From Trogon surrucura (taxonomy: Eukaryota > Chordata > Aves > Trogoniformes > Trogonidae), in assembly GCA_020746105.1 (NCBI GenBank), contig CM036624.1, forward strand, positions 22,590,084-22,654,083: 64,000 nt of DNA, in the 5' to 3' direction. Each line of letters begins with the position of its first letter. The stretch's first letter is position 1. Shown here in pieces: positions 12,587 to 24,706 of this stretch. The notes beneath the pieces are model-generated. The model was not told the DNA's origin. It did no database searches and saw only the letters and a program-made list of their open reading frames with translations. Both the position numbers and the translations under genes were made by a program.

Positions 12587-12818
12587 ATGTAATGGCAAAA
12601 GTTGCAGAAGGGAAAACTTTTATTAGATATTGGGGGGGGAAATTCATCCTGAGGATGGTTAAACACAGGGGACCAGAGAGGTGAGGGAATCTCCATCCTT
12701 GGAGACATTTGTAACTTTGCTGGATAAAGCTCTTGGCAACCTGATCTAAGTTAGCCCTCCTCTGAGGACTGTTGAACCAGAGACCTTCAGAGGTTCCATC
12801 CAAGCTAGATTATCCTGT
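12587..12818 (+). mobile_element. Degenerate CR1 LINE remnant (3' region)
   Basis: Matches the order of CR1 3' sequence: AAGTTGCAGAAGGGAAAACTT, TTAGATATT, AGGATGGTTAAACAC, GAATCTCCATCCTTGGAGA, TCTTGGCAACCTGATCTA, GAACCAGAGACCTTCAGAGGT, then a decayed CCAAGCTAGATTATCCTG end. Plus orientation. Part of the consensus overlaps the part carried by the 11.3-kb remnant, so the two are separate insertions rather than one interrupted copy. The left edge lies close to the pyrimidine satellite. Confidence 0.7.
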
Positions 12819-13828
12819 TGCCTACATCCGCAGCACTACCCAAGATGTGTTTGCATCATCTAGAGTTCAATAAGCCCATCTGGGCTTCTGCTTCTAAATC
12901 AGCGGGATTCTAATTCTCCCTTATGATTTAATCCCTTAATTCATTTGCCGTAATCCTGTAGTATGTGGCTGGAGGAAAAGAAAACAACACAGCAAAGCAA
13001 ACAGAGAAATGCAACCAGTGCCCCTGAGAATAGTATATTACTCCTCTTCTTTCCTGTTTGCCTTCCTGCCTTTCTGCTTGCATGAAAATTTGTGGGATTT
13101 CATCCAAAGCTCCAATACCTTCTCTCCAGCAGTGGCTGGGGATGGACACTCAAAAAGAAAATATCACAAACACTGAGCACAGAGCAATTCTCTCCCCGCT
13201 GCACTCTGCCAGCCTCTAGCAGCTGAAGCTTCAAGGACATTTGAAGCTAAAGGCCACATCCAAACTTGAGTAGTTACCATGTGAGAAGGTGCCAGCAGAG
13301 TGACAGTCACAGCAGATGAAATTTTACAGAGTGCCCCAGGGAAAATGTTTCCTCTTATTCATGTGAAAGAGGTTGCCTGGTCCTTTCACCGGGTCCCTTC
13401 CTGTGCCCTCTTCCCCTGATCTCAGCCCCAGCTCATGGGGTGGAACCTGGGAAGGGACTAACATCACTTGTAGATCTGCTTATTGCTGCAAGTATTGCAT
13501 CCAATCCACAGATGCAGAGCCCGAGTGTTTCATACCTATTCTTCCCTTCCTCTTCTTTTCTGAGCCCCTGATCCCAGAGTGATCTTGGTAATTCATTAAT
13601 AAAATCTGTTTCAGGGGTAAAACACGAATCTTCCCTTGACAGGTTGGGATGTTTCTTGGCAGCGCTGTGACTCAGCCCCAGCCATTGTTTGCCCAGAGAA
13701 GTGCCATACGCCTTTGCAGCATGCGTTCAGGTTGGAGAGCCCTTAGTAGATAATTTATCCAACAAGCCAGAACAGGAGCATTTTACACTTTGCTCTTCCA
13801 TTGTGCTGCCAAGGGAGACCTCTCTGCA
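12819..13828. other. Non-coding, no gene seen
   Basis: No exon, repeat or motif cluster recognised. Open frames are short and lack coding character. Confidence 0.5.
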
Positions 13829-13946
13829 TGCACACACACACACACCCACACACCCACCTGCGCACACACACACATCCCTACACACACACATACACACCCC
13901 TGCACACACACACACACCCCCCGCCCTGCACACACACACAGAGCCC
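13829..13946. repeat. Interrupted (CA)n microsatellite
   Basis: CA dinucleotide tracts broken by CCCA, CCTG, TCCCTA and CCCCGCCCTG interruptions. The frames through it (Thr/His-rich or Val/Cys-rich) are repeat artefacts. Confidence 0.9.
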
Positions 13947-16210
13947 TGGACATACACGCTTCCACCCATGAATGCACACACAGAGCAGAGCCTGAAGTAG
14001 GAAGAACAGGAGCAAGTAACCTGCTGCTGCTTTAGAACATCACACCCTGTGCTGACAAGGGTGCTTCCCTGCAGATGCTGAACACCCAGGCCCTGGTTCA
14101 AGGTGCTTGGGAGCAGGACGTGAATGCTGGGCACATACAGTGCTCACAGGCAATGCCAGGCAGCGGGTCCTGCTAGCTCACACAATCGTGGGGAAGAAAC
14201 CATGGGGGATGCTCCAGGCAAGGACATGATCCAACTTCATGTGTGTACCCACAGCTCAGTTACAGGTATGCATGCTGACAAGGTGAGAGCAGCTTTAGGC
14301 CAAGCCTTTTCTCCTTCTCTGACCTCACTCCCAATAGCCCCCACTCCTCCGCTTCCTCCTGTGCAACACCAAGGCATTGACATTGCCTTGCAAAGGTCAG
14401 CTGAGGAGCTGCATGTGTGTGTCCATACCCTGTCTTTCTTCAGAGGTGTGAGTGAGCTGAAGTGCAGATTTATGGAGGAAAACGAACTACGTGCACACTC
14501 AGTGCTATTGCCCACTAATGAAGCACGTGGTAATGGTAGGAATGCCCCTCTGTGGTGTTTCTGGGTACTCAAAGTTCATGCAGGAGGCATCAGTTGGGAG
14601 AGGAGAGCAGGAGGATGCCTCTCCTGCCCCCATGCTGACATGTGGGGCTGGCTTAGGAAAGATGTTGGCTGAGTTTGGAAAAGAAGCAGAAATATGTATT
14701 TCCCCAATAATCTGAAAACTTCAATAAATGTTTTCCCTCAGTAGGACATAGCTGAGGAATCTGGGGACCGTTGCTGGAGCCAGCCACTCTGGGAGGAGAA
14801 AGTGAAAAGCCAGGCCAAGTGCAACAACTGCCAGGACAATACAGGGAGCTGAAGAGGTTCAAGGGTAGAAAGCTTTTTTTTTTGTCTCCTCAGTGTTGTT
14901 TCTTGATTAATACTTACATGTCAGAACCAGCAAAGCACACCTCCAGATCACAAATGGAATCCTTTTCTCCTTACTTGGGCAACAGAAGGTATAGGCAGGA
15001 CAATTGTGCAAACAAAGATTCATGCCAAGCCCACCGCACCGAAGGGAAGAAATAAAAATACTAGTTATTTAAAACATGTGTATTAACAAAGGGGTTCACC
15101 TCTCCCCTGTCTTTGTGCTGTGCTGACATTGCAGAGGCAGATGAAAAGCCCCTCTGGAGCATCAGGCTGGCCCCAGACCCCAGGGACTTTGCCCCACTGT
15201 CTCCTGACCTCCCTGGGCCACCCCCTGGTCCCCTCACAGTCACCCACCATCACCCACATTGTCACACACACCCTTTTGATCCAGCAAGGTCTTGGAGAGC
15301 AGGACACAGATGGAGGAGGTGCTGGTTGAAAATCCCACCCATTTGCTGCCAGGGAGAAGTACAGCTTTGATTTAAATTCGAGGGCAAGACAAGGTGGATG
15401 TGGTGTCATGACACCTGATGTGGGACTGCTTCTCGCATGGCTGAACCTCATCTGCACAAGGTTTGCAGCATCTCCAGGTTGCAGTGACAGATGACAGTCA
15501 CAAAAGGACAGGATCCAGACAAATTAATGTCATGCCAGCAAGGCTGTAGCTCTTTCCCCTTCTCATGTCCTCCTGCCTACCCTCCCTCCTTGCCTCCCCA
15601 TTTCAAACACATTCAAAACATTTCAGCCCAAATGTTTCCAATTTAGGGCTAAACGATGTTCCCAGCATTTGTGCTTTGTAAGTGGGGATGGAGGGATGCA
15701 GAAAAGCAAAGGGCTGCTGCCACTCAGTCCTTTCACATGGCCTGGATTTGCACCAGGAGGCCAAATCCTTAATAGACGTGCCAGGTCATGTCTGGGCACC
15801 GTCCATTCCCCAAGTGATGTGATCCAGGTGCTTCTGCATGAAGCAAGGAGGATGACGCAGGGCCCTCCAGGAGATAACAGGAGACAGAAGGTCTTACTAG
15901 CTTCTTGGAGGACAGTCAAGCCCTTCTAAACAGAAGTCCTTGAGGGAGCAGAGAGGATCTCCCCTCAAGTGTTAAGTACATTTCAACCGTTTATAAATAC
16001 CAATATCCTCCCTTTGCCATGTTCATCGTCACAGCAATTGCTGTGTCCCCAGACCCAGATCCAGTCCTGATGGACCTGAGCAGCTGAGATAGACTTGGTA
16101 TGAGGAACATAGGATCAGGACTCAGGTGCATGTGTGTTTCCAGAAAGAGGCACTTTCAGCTGCTTGGTTCAGCCTTCTTGGGTTTGGGTTAGGTTTATTT
16201 TTTTCCCCAT
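13947..16210. other. Non-coding, no gene seen
   Basis: About 2.3 kb without a recognisable exon. A pyrimidine run followed by CTCCTCAG near 14875-14895 resembles a splice acceptor, but no coding exon follows. Confidence 0.5.
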
Positions 16211-16490
16211 ACACAGAATCACAGAATCACAGAATGTCAGGGATTGGAAGGGACCTCGAAAGATCATCAAGTCCAATCCCCCTGCCAGAGCAGGAACGCC
16301 TCGATAATGCTACATAGGAACATGTCCAGGCGGGTCTTGAATGTCTCCACAGAAGGAGACTCCACAACCTCCCTGGGCAGCCCGTTCCAGTGTTCCATCA
16401 CCCTCACTGAGAAGAAGTTTCTTCTCAAGTTTAAGTGGAACCTCTTATGTTCCAGTTTCAGCCCATTAGCCCTTGTCCCATACAGACCAA
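16211..16490 (-). mobile_element. CR1 LINE fragment, 3' end
   Basis: The best preserved CR1 copy in the window. Read on the minus strand it ends in the tandem ATTCTGTG octamers typical of CR1 3' termini (plus strand ACAGAATCACAGAATCACAG at 16212). Further in, on the plus strand, come GGACCTCGAAAGATCATCAAG, GTCCAATCCCCCTGCC, CCTCCCTGGGCAGCCCGTTCC and TTTCTTCTCAAGTTTAAGTGG in family order. It is 5'-truncated, as nearly all CR1 copies are, and has no coding capacity. It supports a bird or other sauropsid source. Confidence 0.92.
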
Positions 16491-17299
16491 AGAAGTGGTT
16501 AAACCAACTTCACCTTTCCAGGAGCACAACAAGGCAGTCACTTGATTGGAAAGGGAGAAGAATCAAGCCTGTTTCTCCCCTGCACATCCCACTGCTAAGA
16601 ACGCTGTCCCGCTGCAGAGCCTGCCCAGGCACCTTAGTGATGAGCTGTGAACCCTGATGGTGGGAGATGGAACTTGATCATTCAGCACAGCCAGGCTAAC
16701 CCTGTCCCTGTACTGTGGCATGCTCAAACCTGCCAAGACCTGCAGCAGAAGGGAAATGGGCTGGGGTCTCCTGAGGTGTCCTGCAAGCCCCCACAAACTA
16801 GGGCATGAGTTACATCTGGTCTCACCTTTGCCAGGACATAGGAGGATTTTAGTAGCCCACCACCTTCTGCTAGCTGGGCTTACAGTCTATGTTTAGAAAG
16901 AAAGCAAAAAGAAAGCTCCTAGGGCTGTTTGTCACACAGATTGGGGAGAGGAGGTAAGCACAGGCATTTTTTTGAGCAGCTCAAATACCTCTGCCCTCCT
17001 CTTGGGGCCCCCGGGAAGGAGGTGGATTTGCTGCTCTTTGCAGTCCATACCCAGACTGCAGTTGTGCTTTGCTGGAAAGGGAGTTGAGCCTCCTGCCTCG
17101 ATCATCCCTCTCAGTTCTTGTCAAGGGCGAGGAGGTGATGTGGGAAAGAACTAGATTCAGCTGAGTTCTTCCTGCTCTGCTGCAAAGCACCTACGTCTGG
17201 TGCCACCGATTTCTAATGGGATGCCCTGAATCATTTCCTATTTAAAGTCGAGGGAGGACTGTCCCGAAAGGCATGAGAGATTTTGGAAGTTGCTGGTTT
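16491..17299. other. Non-coding, no gene seen
   Basis: Transition from ordinary to CpG-rich sequence. No exon recognised. Confidence 0.5.
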
Positions 17300-17939
17300 T
17301 ACTCCTCCAGTCCTGGTAACAAAAAGGAGCATCCCGAGACTGAGACTTGAGTCTCTGCAAGAGCAGTCAAACCCCACCTGGCGATCATGCTTGATTCCCC
17401 AGAGTGAACTTCGGGGTGGGCTCAGGAGAGATCTCAAAACTGCACGGGGAGTGGTGCTGTGGCTGGAGAGGGTGAGACGCGGGGAATGGGTTTGTCAGCG
17501 ATGCTCCCCCGAAGGACACCGGCCAGCCCCCCCCAGAGCCAGTTCCTGCCTCTACCCCCGGGTTCCTCCTAACGAGGTTTCCAGCTCGGCTGAATCCCCG
17601 CGTTGCTGTCAGGATTGCAGCCGTCCGGGGCTGGGGAGCCGAGAGGGGTTCACCATCCCCCGAATTGTCCTCCCTAGTATTATCGCGGGTTCGGGTTACA
17701 TCAAACAAACAGGAAAGCGGGACAAAATTGGGGAAGGGATGCAGAAAATACTGTCGCTGACTCGTGGGAAAACGGGGAGGGGTGATTTAAAACCCTGTGC
17801 CAATGCTGCCTTGGAAAGGGGGCCGCTCGGGGTTGCTTTCGGCGGTGGTCCCCGCGCCCTGCGCGGGAGTTTGTGATGGAAAGCCTGCAAAAACCATTAG
17901 GACTTTTGTGCTGGGGCACTAGAAAAGCAACGCAGACAC

Positions 17940-18065
17940 CACTCACTTTTCTAAATAAACATTAGTCTTAAAAAGTTTGCACTGCTGACCCCCGCAGCTC
18001 TGATTACTTGTAATTCTCTGAACCATATTTTAAGGCTTCAAACTATTTTTATTTTTTTTTACCAA
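17940..18065. promoter_or_regulatory. Candidate element with forkhead and homeodomain sites
   Basis: AT-rich island in the CpG domain. It contains a forkhead-type ATAAACA (17955-17961) followed by TTAG, and an ATTAC/GTAAT inverted pair separated by TT (18003-18014). Such AT-rich, non-repetitive islands in a CpG domain are often enhancers. Not tested. Confidence 0.3.
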
Positions 18066-18479
18066 GAGGGGTCGGATTTTGTTCGTTCCTCCCCGCAGCC
18101 GTGTCACAGATGTGCCGCCGGTACTGTGTGCTCCGGGGGAAGCGAGCTGGGGTGAGAAGGTCCCTTACCACCCCCCAGGCAGATCCTTATTCCCCAACCG
18201 CGCAGCCACAGCCCCTCCGCATGTTCAGCTCCCTCCGCGTTCCCCGAAAAAGCTGCTTCTTTCTCTCTTCTTTTTTTTTTGGAGGGGTTGGGACCACATT
18301 CGCGATCCCTGTGCAGAGATGCTGTTCTCTTCTTCGAGCTCCCCGGGAGGGCAAAGGCGTGCCGGCTGCGGCCCGATCCCCACCAGGCTGTGCCCCCAAA
18401 CAAGCCTGGCCCCCCTCCCCAAACCCCTCAAACAGCCACATCTTCACAGCGCGGCGGAGGCAGCTGCACCGAGGTATCA

Positions 18480-18660
18480 TCAGTATAATTGGAAGGGTCA
18501 CATGTTAAACCCTCGCTGTTGTTCGCGGTAATGTAGCTGTGTCCCTGGGTTGCACATTTACCGATTTCTCTCAAACCAACCATTGTCACAAGGTTCATTC
18601 CAGGAGGAGTGATCCAATGGGTTGCCACGGCAACTATAATGACATTAAAACAGAGGCAGT
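18480..18660. promoter_or_regulatory. Candidate enhancer: SOX pair, CCAAT, RFX X-box, paired-homeodomain palindrome
   Basis: A dense cluster of good-consensus sites. CATTGT and ACAAGG face each other across one base (18581-18593). A CCAAT sits at 18614-18618, two bases from a symmetric RFX X-box GTTGCCACGGCAAC (18621-18634). Three bases further is TAATGACATTA (18637-18647), a palindromic TAAT-N3-ATTA dimer site as used by paired-class homeodomains. Sites are seen directly; function is inferred. It lies about 10 kb 3' of the FOXD2 stop codon. Confidence 0.5.
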
Positions 18661-18794
18661 AGCCGCCGCCCCCCTACTCCGAGGCACAGCTCTCCCTTTC
18701 TCCGTGCCTCTACCCTCCTTAAAAACCGGTGGCAGCCGGACAAATCCCCTCACTTTTCCAGTCGGATCGTCCCGGGAAGCAACACCGGTACCCC

Positions 18795-18798
<4 letters not shown>

Positions 18799-18827
<29 letters not shown>
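18799..18827. repeat. A29 homopolymer
   Basis: Twenty-nine consecutive A residues in otherwise CpG-rich sequence. There is no retroposed body on its left side that would make it a poly(A) tail. Confidence 0.95.
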
Positions 18828-18830
<3 letters not shown>

Positions 18831-19564
18831 ACCCAAAACGTGGGGGTGGTTTATTTAAACCTTCCCAGGGAAAGCGGCCGAGGGTAAACAACTGAAATTC
18901 TGCTGGAGCAGCGTGGAGCCGCCCTCCGCTCCCGCGGAAAGTGAAATTGATCAATTCTGGTCAGTTTTGATCCCGGGGCCGGCGCGGGGATGCGGTGCGA
19001 GGAGTGGGCTCCCGCTCGCGGGAAAGGGGAGCAAGCTGCCAGGAAAGGAACGTGGGTCGGTCCCTGCTGCGGGAGCTCTCCGGGAGCGGGAGAAATGGTA
19101 CAAACCTGTGGGTTATAAAGCCGCGACCAAGGCACCTGCGGGCTGGGCGGTGAGACCCTCTCCCTCGGCCTGACCCCGTGCTGGAAATCCACTTTTCGCC
19201 CCTTGGCGTTCGGGAAAACGCTCGTTTCCGATTGATTTTCTTTTATTGTATCTCATCGGCGCTGCTACACTGCTTTCCCGCATTTTTATTCTTCCACTCG
19301 AAATTTGGGGTCAGAAAAAAAAAGAGGGGGACACCAGCGTTTTCTATTAGCACAAGGCACACTTCCCTCTCCACAAATATTGCCCATCTGTTCTGTCCCG
19401 ACCAACATGAAAAAGTGCGACCAAGGAATACTGTGCAAAAGCAAAAGGAAAGTTCTGAGAATATCAACTGTAGCATCAACTGGATCTGGCGGGCGTCTCC
19501 AGTATGTGTATCTTCCATACGGGAATATGTACTGCCCGTCTTTCGTGGCCGGCAGCCGATAACA

Positions 19565-19601
19565 GCGTCTGAAATCGGGTTCTGCGAGATTTCAGCGACG
19601 C
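19565..19601. other. Hairpin-forming inverted repeat, 12-bp stem
   Basis: GCGTCTGAAATC (19565-19576) pairs fully with GATTTCAGCGACGC (19588-19601), with a two-base CG bulge and an 11-base loop. Twelve Watson-Crick pairs are unusual for chance. It could be a structured RNA segment or a palindromic binding site; nothing nearby identifies a transcript. Confidence 0.6.
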
Positions 19602-22600
19602 GTTCCCTAATGTATTTTCCGATGTCTGAGAGTGGCCGGGAAACGAGTAGTTTCTATCAATTTCTCGCCATTTTTTTTTCCCCCCACGGGAGTCCGTGGG
19701 CAGTTTACGGGTCAAGCACGGAGGGAAAAGATCAGATATTTCCGCTCAGAGCCCTGGTTTCATTTTCTCCAGCAAAATGCGCCCCACACCTGTCTGCGGT
19801 TGGGGTAAATTCCCACTTCGGGAAGAACCCGGAAAGTGCCCACGGCTGGCAGCGACGAAAAAAAAAAAAAAAAAAAGAAGAAGCGGGAGGGAGATTCGGC
19901 ACAAATCGAACCGGAGCCACCTGCAGCCGGTTCACACGTGGTTTGCGGCGACGGAGCAGCTTCTTCCAGCCGGCCACGACGGCGGGGCTGGCGGCACCAC
20001 CACGAACCGGGCCCACCACAACGAACATCCGCCAAGGGTCCGAGTCCGGACCGGGGGGCGACTCTGGGGCTCCCCTTCGGTTCGCCCGTCGCGGATGGGG
20101 AAGGGCCCGAGGTGCGGTGAAACCTGAACGGCGGGGCCCGGCGTTCCGGGGATGCAGATTCTGGGGGACACCGCCAGGTCCTGACCTCTCCGAGGGGCTG
20201 AACGACCCTCCGGAGTTGCCTCTCTCGCGGATATATTCCTCAGATGCCACACTGCACCCTATTCCTAATGCCACCCACCTCTCGGCAGAGATGGGGAGGG
20301 GGCAACACGGGGATTACCTCCCACAGCCTGACCATAGGTTCCCCACCTCCGACTGCAGCTGGAAAACGCACTTGGGCTGGAGGAGAGACGGGAGACCCCG
20401 GGTGGGTGCTTTCGCCAATCGCCGTTCCCAGAGGGGACCTGCGGGTGCGGTCTCTCCCCAGGAGCTAGGGCCGGGGAAGGGAGGCCGGGGTGGGGCGGAA
20501 GGACCGGCCGGAGCCACGGGAGAAACGGAGAGGCGATCGCGGGTGGGTATACCGCAGGGCTAAGGGGCGATCCCGACCCCCAACCACAACTCCAGCTCCT
20601 TGAGGCAGAGCGCAGGGAGTGACAGACCCTCCGCGATGAGGCGCGAGAGGAGCCCCGAGGCGAGGGGATGCAACCGGGGCTTAGCTCGCCGCAGCTCCCG
20701 AGGGGCCAGAAATGTCCTTTTTGACAATCTTCTGAGCTCAAGAGCAGTCAGAAACTTCCCTCTGAAGTGATCCTCTTGGCAGGGGCTTAATGAAAGAGAT
20801 ACACAGAGAAGGAACATGCCCAAGAGGAGTGTTGTGGGGCAGGGAGAGAATGAAATTAAAATCGAGTTAAAAAGAAGAGGGAAAGAGAAAGAGAAATAGA
20901 TAAAGGTGGGAAAACGAAATTATCCTTCTTGTGAAATGTGTAAGACTTCCCCAGAGCAACTGCAGAAGGGAGGCCTTTCCACCAGGGTGGATAAATTTAC
21001 TCGTGTCCCACATGACCGAGGGTGGGGGACCCGAGGCGGGGGGGGAGTAGAGAAAGGTCATGGGACTGGGATTTGGGTTGTAAGTCACAGAGGAGACGTG
21101 GATTTCAGTGCCGGCATCCGCGTTAGGTGGCAGCGGCCTCGGTTTTTGCAAGAAAAGTATTTAAATAAGAGAGATAAAAAAAAAATAAAAAAAAAAAGGC
21201 GGAGAGGTGGGTAAGGAAGGGCATTTTAGAAATAATCCCAGTAAAATCTCGGGGGGTTAGAGGTGGGAAGGCGCGTTTGAGGGACACAGATCGATGAGAG
21301 CATCGCTGGAAAACTCTACTCGCCTAAGGAAGGGGCTTGCCCCCCACATCCCCCCCGCGCCCGGCCTTGGGTGCTCGGCACTGCATCCCGCGCTGGCTCG
21401 GCGAACGCCCTCCCCACCGTCCCCGGGTCTCGGCTGAGCCCTGCCCTCTCCTTTTACTGCCTCTATTTCACGTCTCTCTCATGGGAAGAGGGAATCCCAG
21501 GAGCGCTACAGGCGGGAGCGGGAGGGCAGAACAGTCCGCGCCAGCCGCTTCTCATCTCTCGCCCACGCACAACCCCCCGGGACCTGCCGCAGAAGCCGGA
21601 GCCTCTGTCCGAGGCGGAGGGGCTTCGCCTGGATGGACCCTGGCATTTTTGGGCCCCATCTGCAGACGGGGCAGCTTTTTCCTTCCCCACTTTGTTTAAA
21701 TTTAAAGCGACAGCGGCGGGCCCCCAGCCCTCCGGGGGTGTCTCTACCGCGGTTTCTCTCCCATTCGATTTCAGGGTTTCCAAAACCCGGGGTCTTGTTC
21801 CTCTGTCTCCCTCTGCCCAGGGCTTATGTGGGGGACACACACTTTGGGGGCACCTCAGGTAATCTCGTCCGAGTGGAGGGAAAAATTCCCACGGATTTTG
21901 CAGGGAATCCGGCTGGAATTAAAGGCGATCGTGTGGCCCGCAGGCGGCTCTCACTGCTGAGGAGGGATTGGGGGGGCAAGGTGGGGGCTCATTCAGGTTA
22001 CGCTGATTTTCCGAGGACTCTCTGTTCGCCTCAGTCGGCAGGGAGAGGTGGAGTATCTGGGAATTTTTCCGAGAATGAAAGGAATCGCCGGTGTTGGTTT
22101 AACCCGTTTCAAACGGGTGCTAAAGCAAGAGGAATGTAATTTCACTTAAAAGGCGAACTAAAGCGAGGAAATCGAAATCTGATCGAAACGGGGAAGGAAG
22201 GACCCGAAAAGCGCTCCTCGGCCACCCTGCGACGTGGAGCCCCACCTCGATAACCTGAAAGGATCGAGGGGTGGGAAAAACACACTCCAGATCGGCAAAG
22301 GAAAAGATGCTGAGGCACCGACACGAAGCCTTCACTGTAGGAACCACCGCACGAACTCATTACACTATTTCGACCCCGAACTCTCAGCGGGGAGATCATC
22401 TCCCCTGTAGGTTTTCTTTCGGGTTTAGGAGACCTGCCTGGGCACATGGAGAAAGGAATGATTATAATTTACTCCATACCCGTGTATCTAATTCGTCCGG
22501 ATCCCAGAGGGAAGGGATGCGAACAGCCGGGGCGGTTAGGAAGTGAGGCGTCCCGCCCGCCCCCGGCAGGCAAAGGCCATCGGGCTCCGGGCTGCTCGGT

Positions 22601-23069
22601 ACCGGCTGCGGAACGGTACCGGACGCCGAACGGACGCATCCCGGGACCGTCCACCCGAGGAGATCATTTGCATTTGAATTATGGGGAAGGGGTTGGAAAT
22701 GCGCGATCAAACCCTGCCGTGGGTGTTGTTTTTTTTTTTTTTTTTTCTCCCGTCCCTACCCGCAGCGTCACCTGTTGCTGTCACGGGTTTGGGGCGACAA
22801 GTTGCACCTTATTTAATAAAATAATAAAATGCGAAGTTGTCCCCGCATAGGCGCTGGGTCCCCTCAGAAGCCGGGGAAGCGGGGACCGGCACAGGCAAAG
22901 GAATCGCTGAGCCCGGAGCGCGGGTGGAGGGGGTCGTCGATGTCTTCCCTGGCTCAAAGGCGGGGAGAGCCTCCCACCCTGCTGTGGCCGATTCCCGGGG
23001 GTGAATCGGGAAACTGAGAAACCTCCTGGAAAGAGAGGGAAAGTGGCCTTGGATGAAACCGCGGTCAGA

Positions 23070-23630
23070 CGAAGCGGGTGAGATTGGAGAGATCGACTGG
23101 AAGAGAAACAGTGAGGGGAAAGAGGAAAAGAGGAAGGAAGATTAAAAGAGTATGAGAGAGAAAGGAAAACAGGAGAAGAGGAAGAAAGAAAGAAGAAAAA
23201 GAGAGAGAAAAATGAACGGGAAAGGTGGAGAGAGAAAAAATTACGAGATAAAAGAAAGAGAAGAGAAAGGAAGAGAGAATGAAACAAAAGAGATAAAAAG
23301 AAAGAGGGATAGAGGTAGAAAGAGGGATAGAGGTAGAAAGAGAGGTAAAGAAAAATAGTGATAGAAAGAGGCGAGAGAAGAGAGAAAAAGACATAAGAAA
23401 GAGGGAATGGGGAGAAAGGGAAAAAACAGGTAAATAAAGGAGTGAAAGAGAGAAAAAAAGAGAAAGAGAACGAAAGAAAGAGAAAGAAATAAATATAGAA
23501 AGAAGGAAATAAGGGAAGAAAAAAGAAAGGAGAGTGAGAAAAAAAAGCAGAAAGAAAAAAAAAAGAAAAAATAGAAGTAAAAAAAAAAAAAAGTACAAGA
23601 GACAAAGCAAAAGAGGAAGGAGAAACAACG
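23070..23630. repeat. Long purine (GA/GAAA-rich) tract
   Basis: About 550 bases that are almost all A or G on the plus strand, mostly GAAA, GAGA and GGAA units without a fixed period. Long open frames on either strand (Lys/Arg/Glu-rich, or Phe/Leu/Ser-rich in the complement) come from this composition. Such tracts can adopt triplex structure. Confidence 0.9.
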
Positions 23631-24706
23631 AGCCGTCGTCCGGGACCGAGAGGAGAGCGCGGAGCCCCGGCCCTTTTCCTCTCCCGACGGACAGACGGAG
23701 GGTCCTGACCTACCGCGAACATCTCGAGGAGGATTTCAAAAAGCACCAACTTAATTTCCGAGGCAATTTTCCTCTGGCTGAGTCGGCTGCGACAACTTCT
23801 CCCGCCCCCCTTCAGATCGAAAAACGTTTGGGATTTTTATTTAAACCTCATTTCTCTTCTTTCTGTGCCGGGAAAGGAAAGAAACAAAAGGAAGATGGGG
23901 AGGGAAAGAAGATGCTGGACGGTAGTTATTTTTCAACGTTACGAGGCAGGAAAATGTTTTCAGGTCGGACACTGGGGCACAGGAAGAATGAACGTTATTA
24001 TTAATTCCTAAATCCACCGTGAAAACGGGAGTTTCTGCGCACTCACAGGGAAGGGCCAGGGCAGTCCCGGAGGAAGGGCCGAGCTATTGGAAAAGATGCT
24101 CTTGGTGTCTAAAGGTGGTTTGTATAATCCAGGTTGATTTATTTTTGTTCGGGGCTGCGAGGAACTAAAAAGTGAAAACCAAAAAGCTACCGGAGAAAGG
24201 AATAAGATCTTGACCTTTCCTAATTCTCCAAATCGGCAGTAATGGAAAGCAGAAGGTGCCAGGGGAGGAGGCAGGAGGCGAGGGCCGACGAGACCGGGGT
24301 CCCGCAGCCGGTGGGTCGGAGCCCGGCCGGCGAGGGAAAGGACACTCGCGTTCTTCCTGGGGACCCGCTCTGCTTAATACGGACTTAGTTAAGCAAAGTC
24401 AGAGAAAGAAATCATACTCCCGCTCCCCGCTGCCCTCCTGACGGGGATATTACTGAGCAGGATCGTTTTATAAACGATAAACCCGAGGTGAAACCCCCGT
24501 TTTCCGCCTCGTCCGGGCTGCACACACGCGGAAAAACGTCGTGAGGTAAATACTCAGAGAGCATTGCGGTTGTGCTACAACATCTTCATCTGACGTGTAG
24601 AAAGGAGAAGGGGCACATTAGGAAAAAAAAAAATCAGCGCCGCGGGTGTCTGACCAAAATCAAAGCAAGACGGGGAAAGCTGCATCTCTTCAGTCCCTCT
24701 CGGAAG

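Noticed and set aside
11857-12803. Several 150-280-codon frames on both strands around 12.1-12.5 kb
   Set aside because: All are translations of the pentanucleotide satellite (Lys/Arg/Glu or Phe/Leu/Ser repeats).
19178-20563. Plus-strand open frame of 461 codons in the CpG domain
   Set aside because: It passes through a poly-lysine run encoded by an A homopolymer, has no domain, no homology I recognise and no promoter signal; open frames this long arise by chance in GC-rich DNA.
22781-23749. Minus-strand open frame of 322 codons, Phe/Ser/Leu-rich, resembling a membrane protein
   Set aside because: Produced by the 0.5-kb purine tract; the apparent hydrophobic segments are repeat artefacts.
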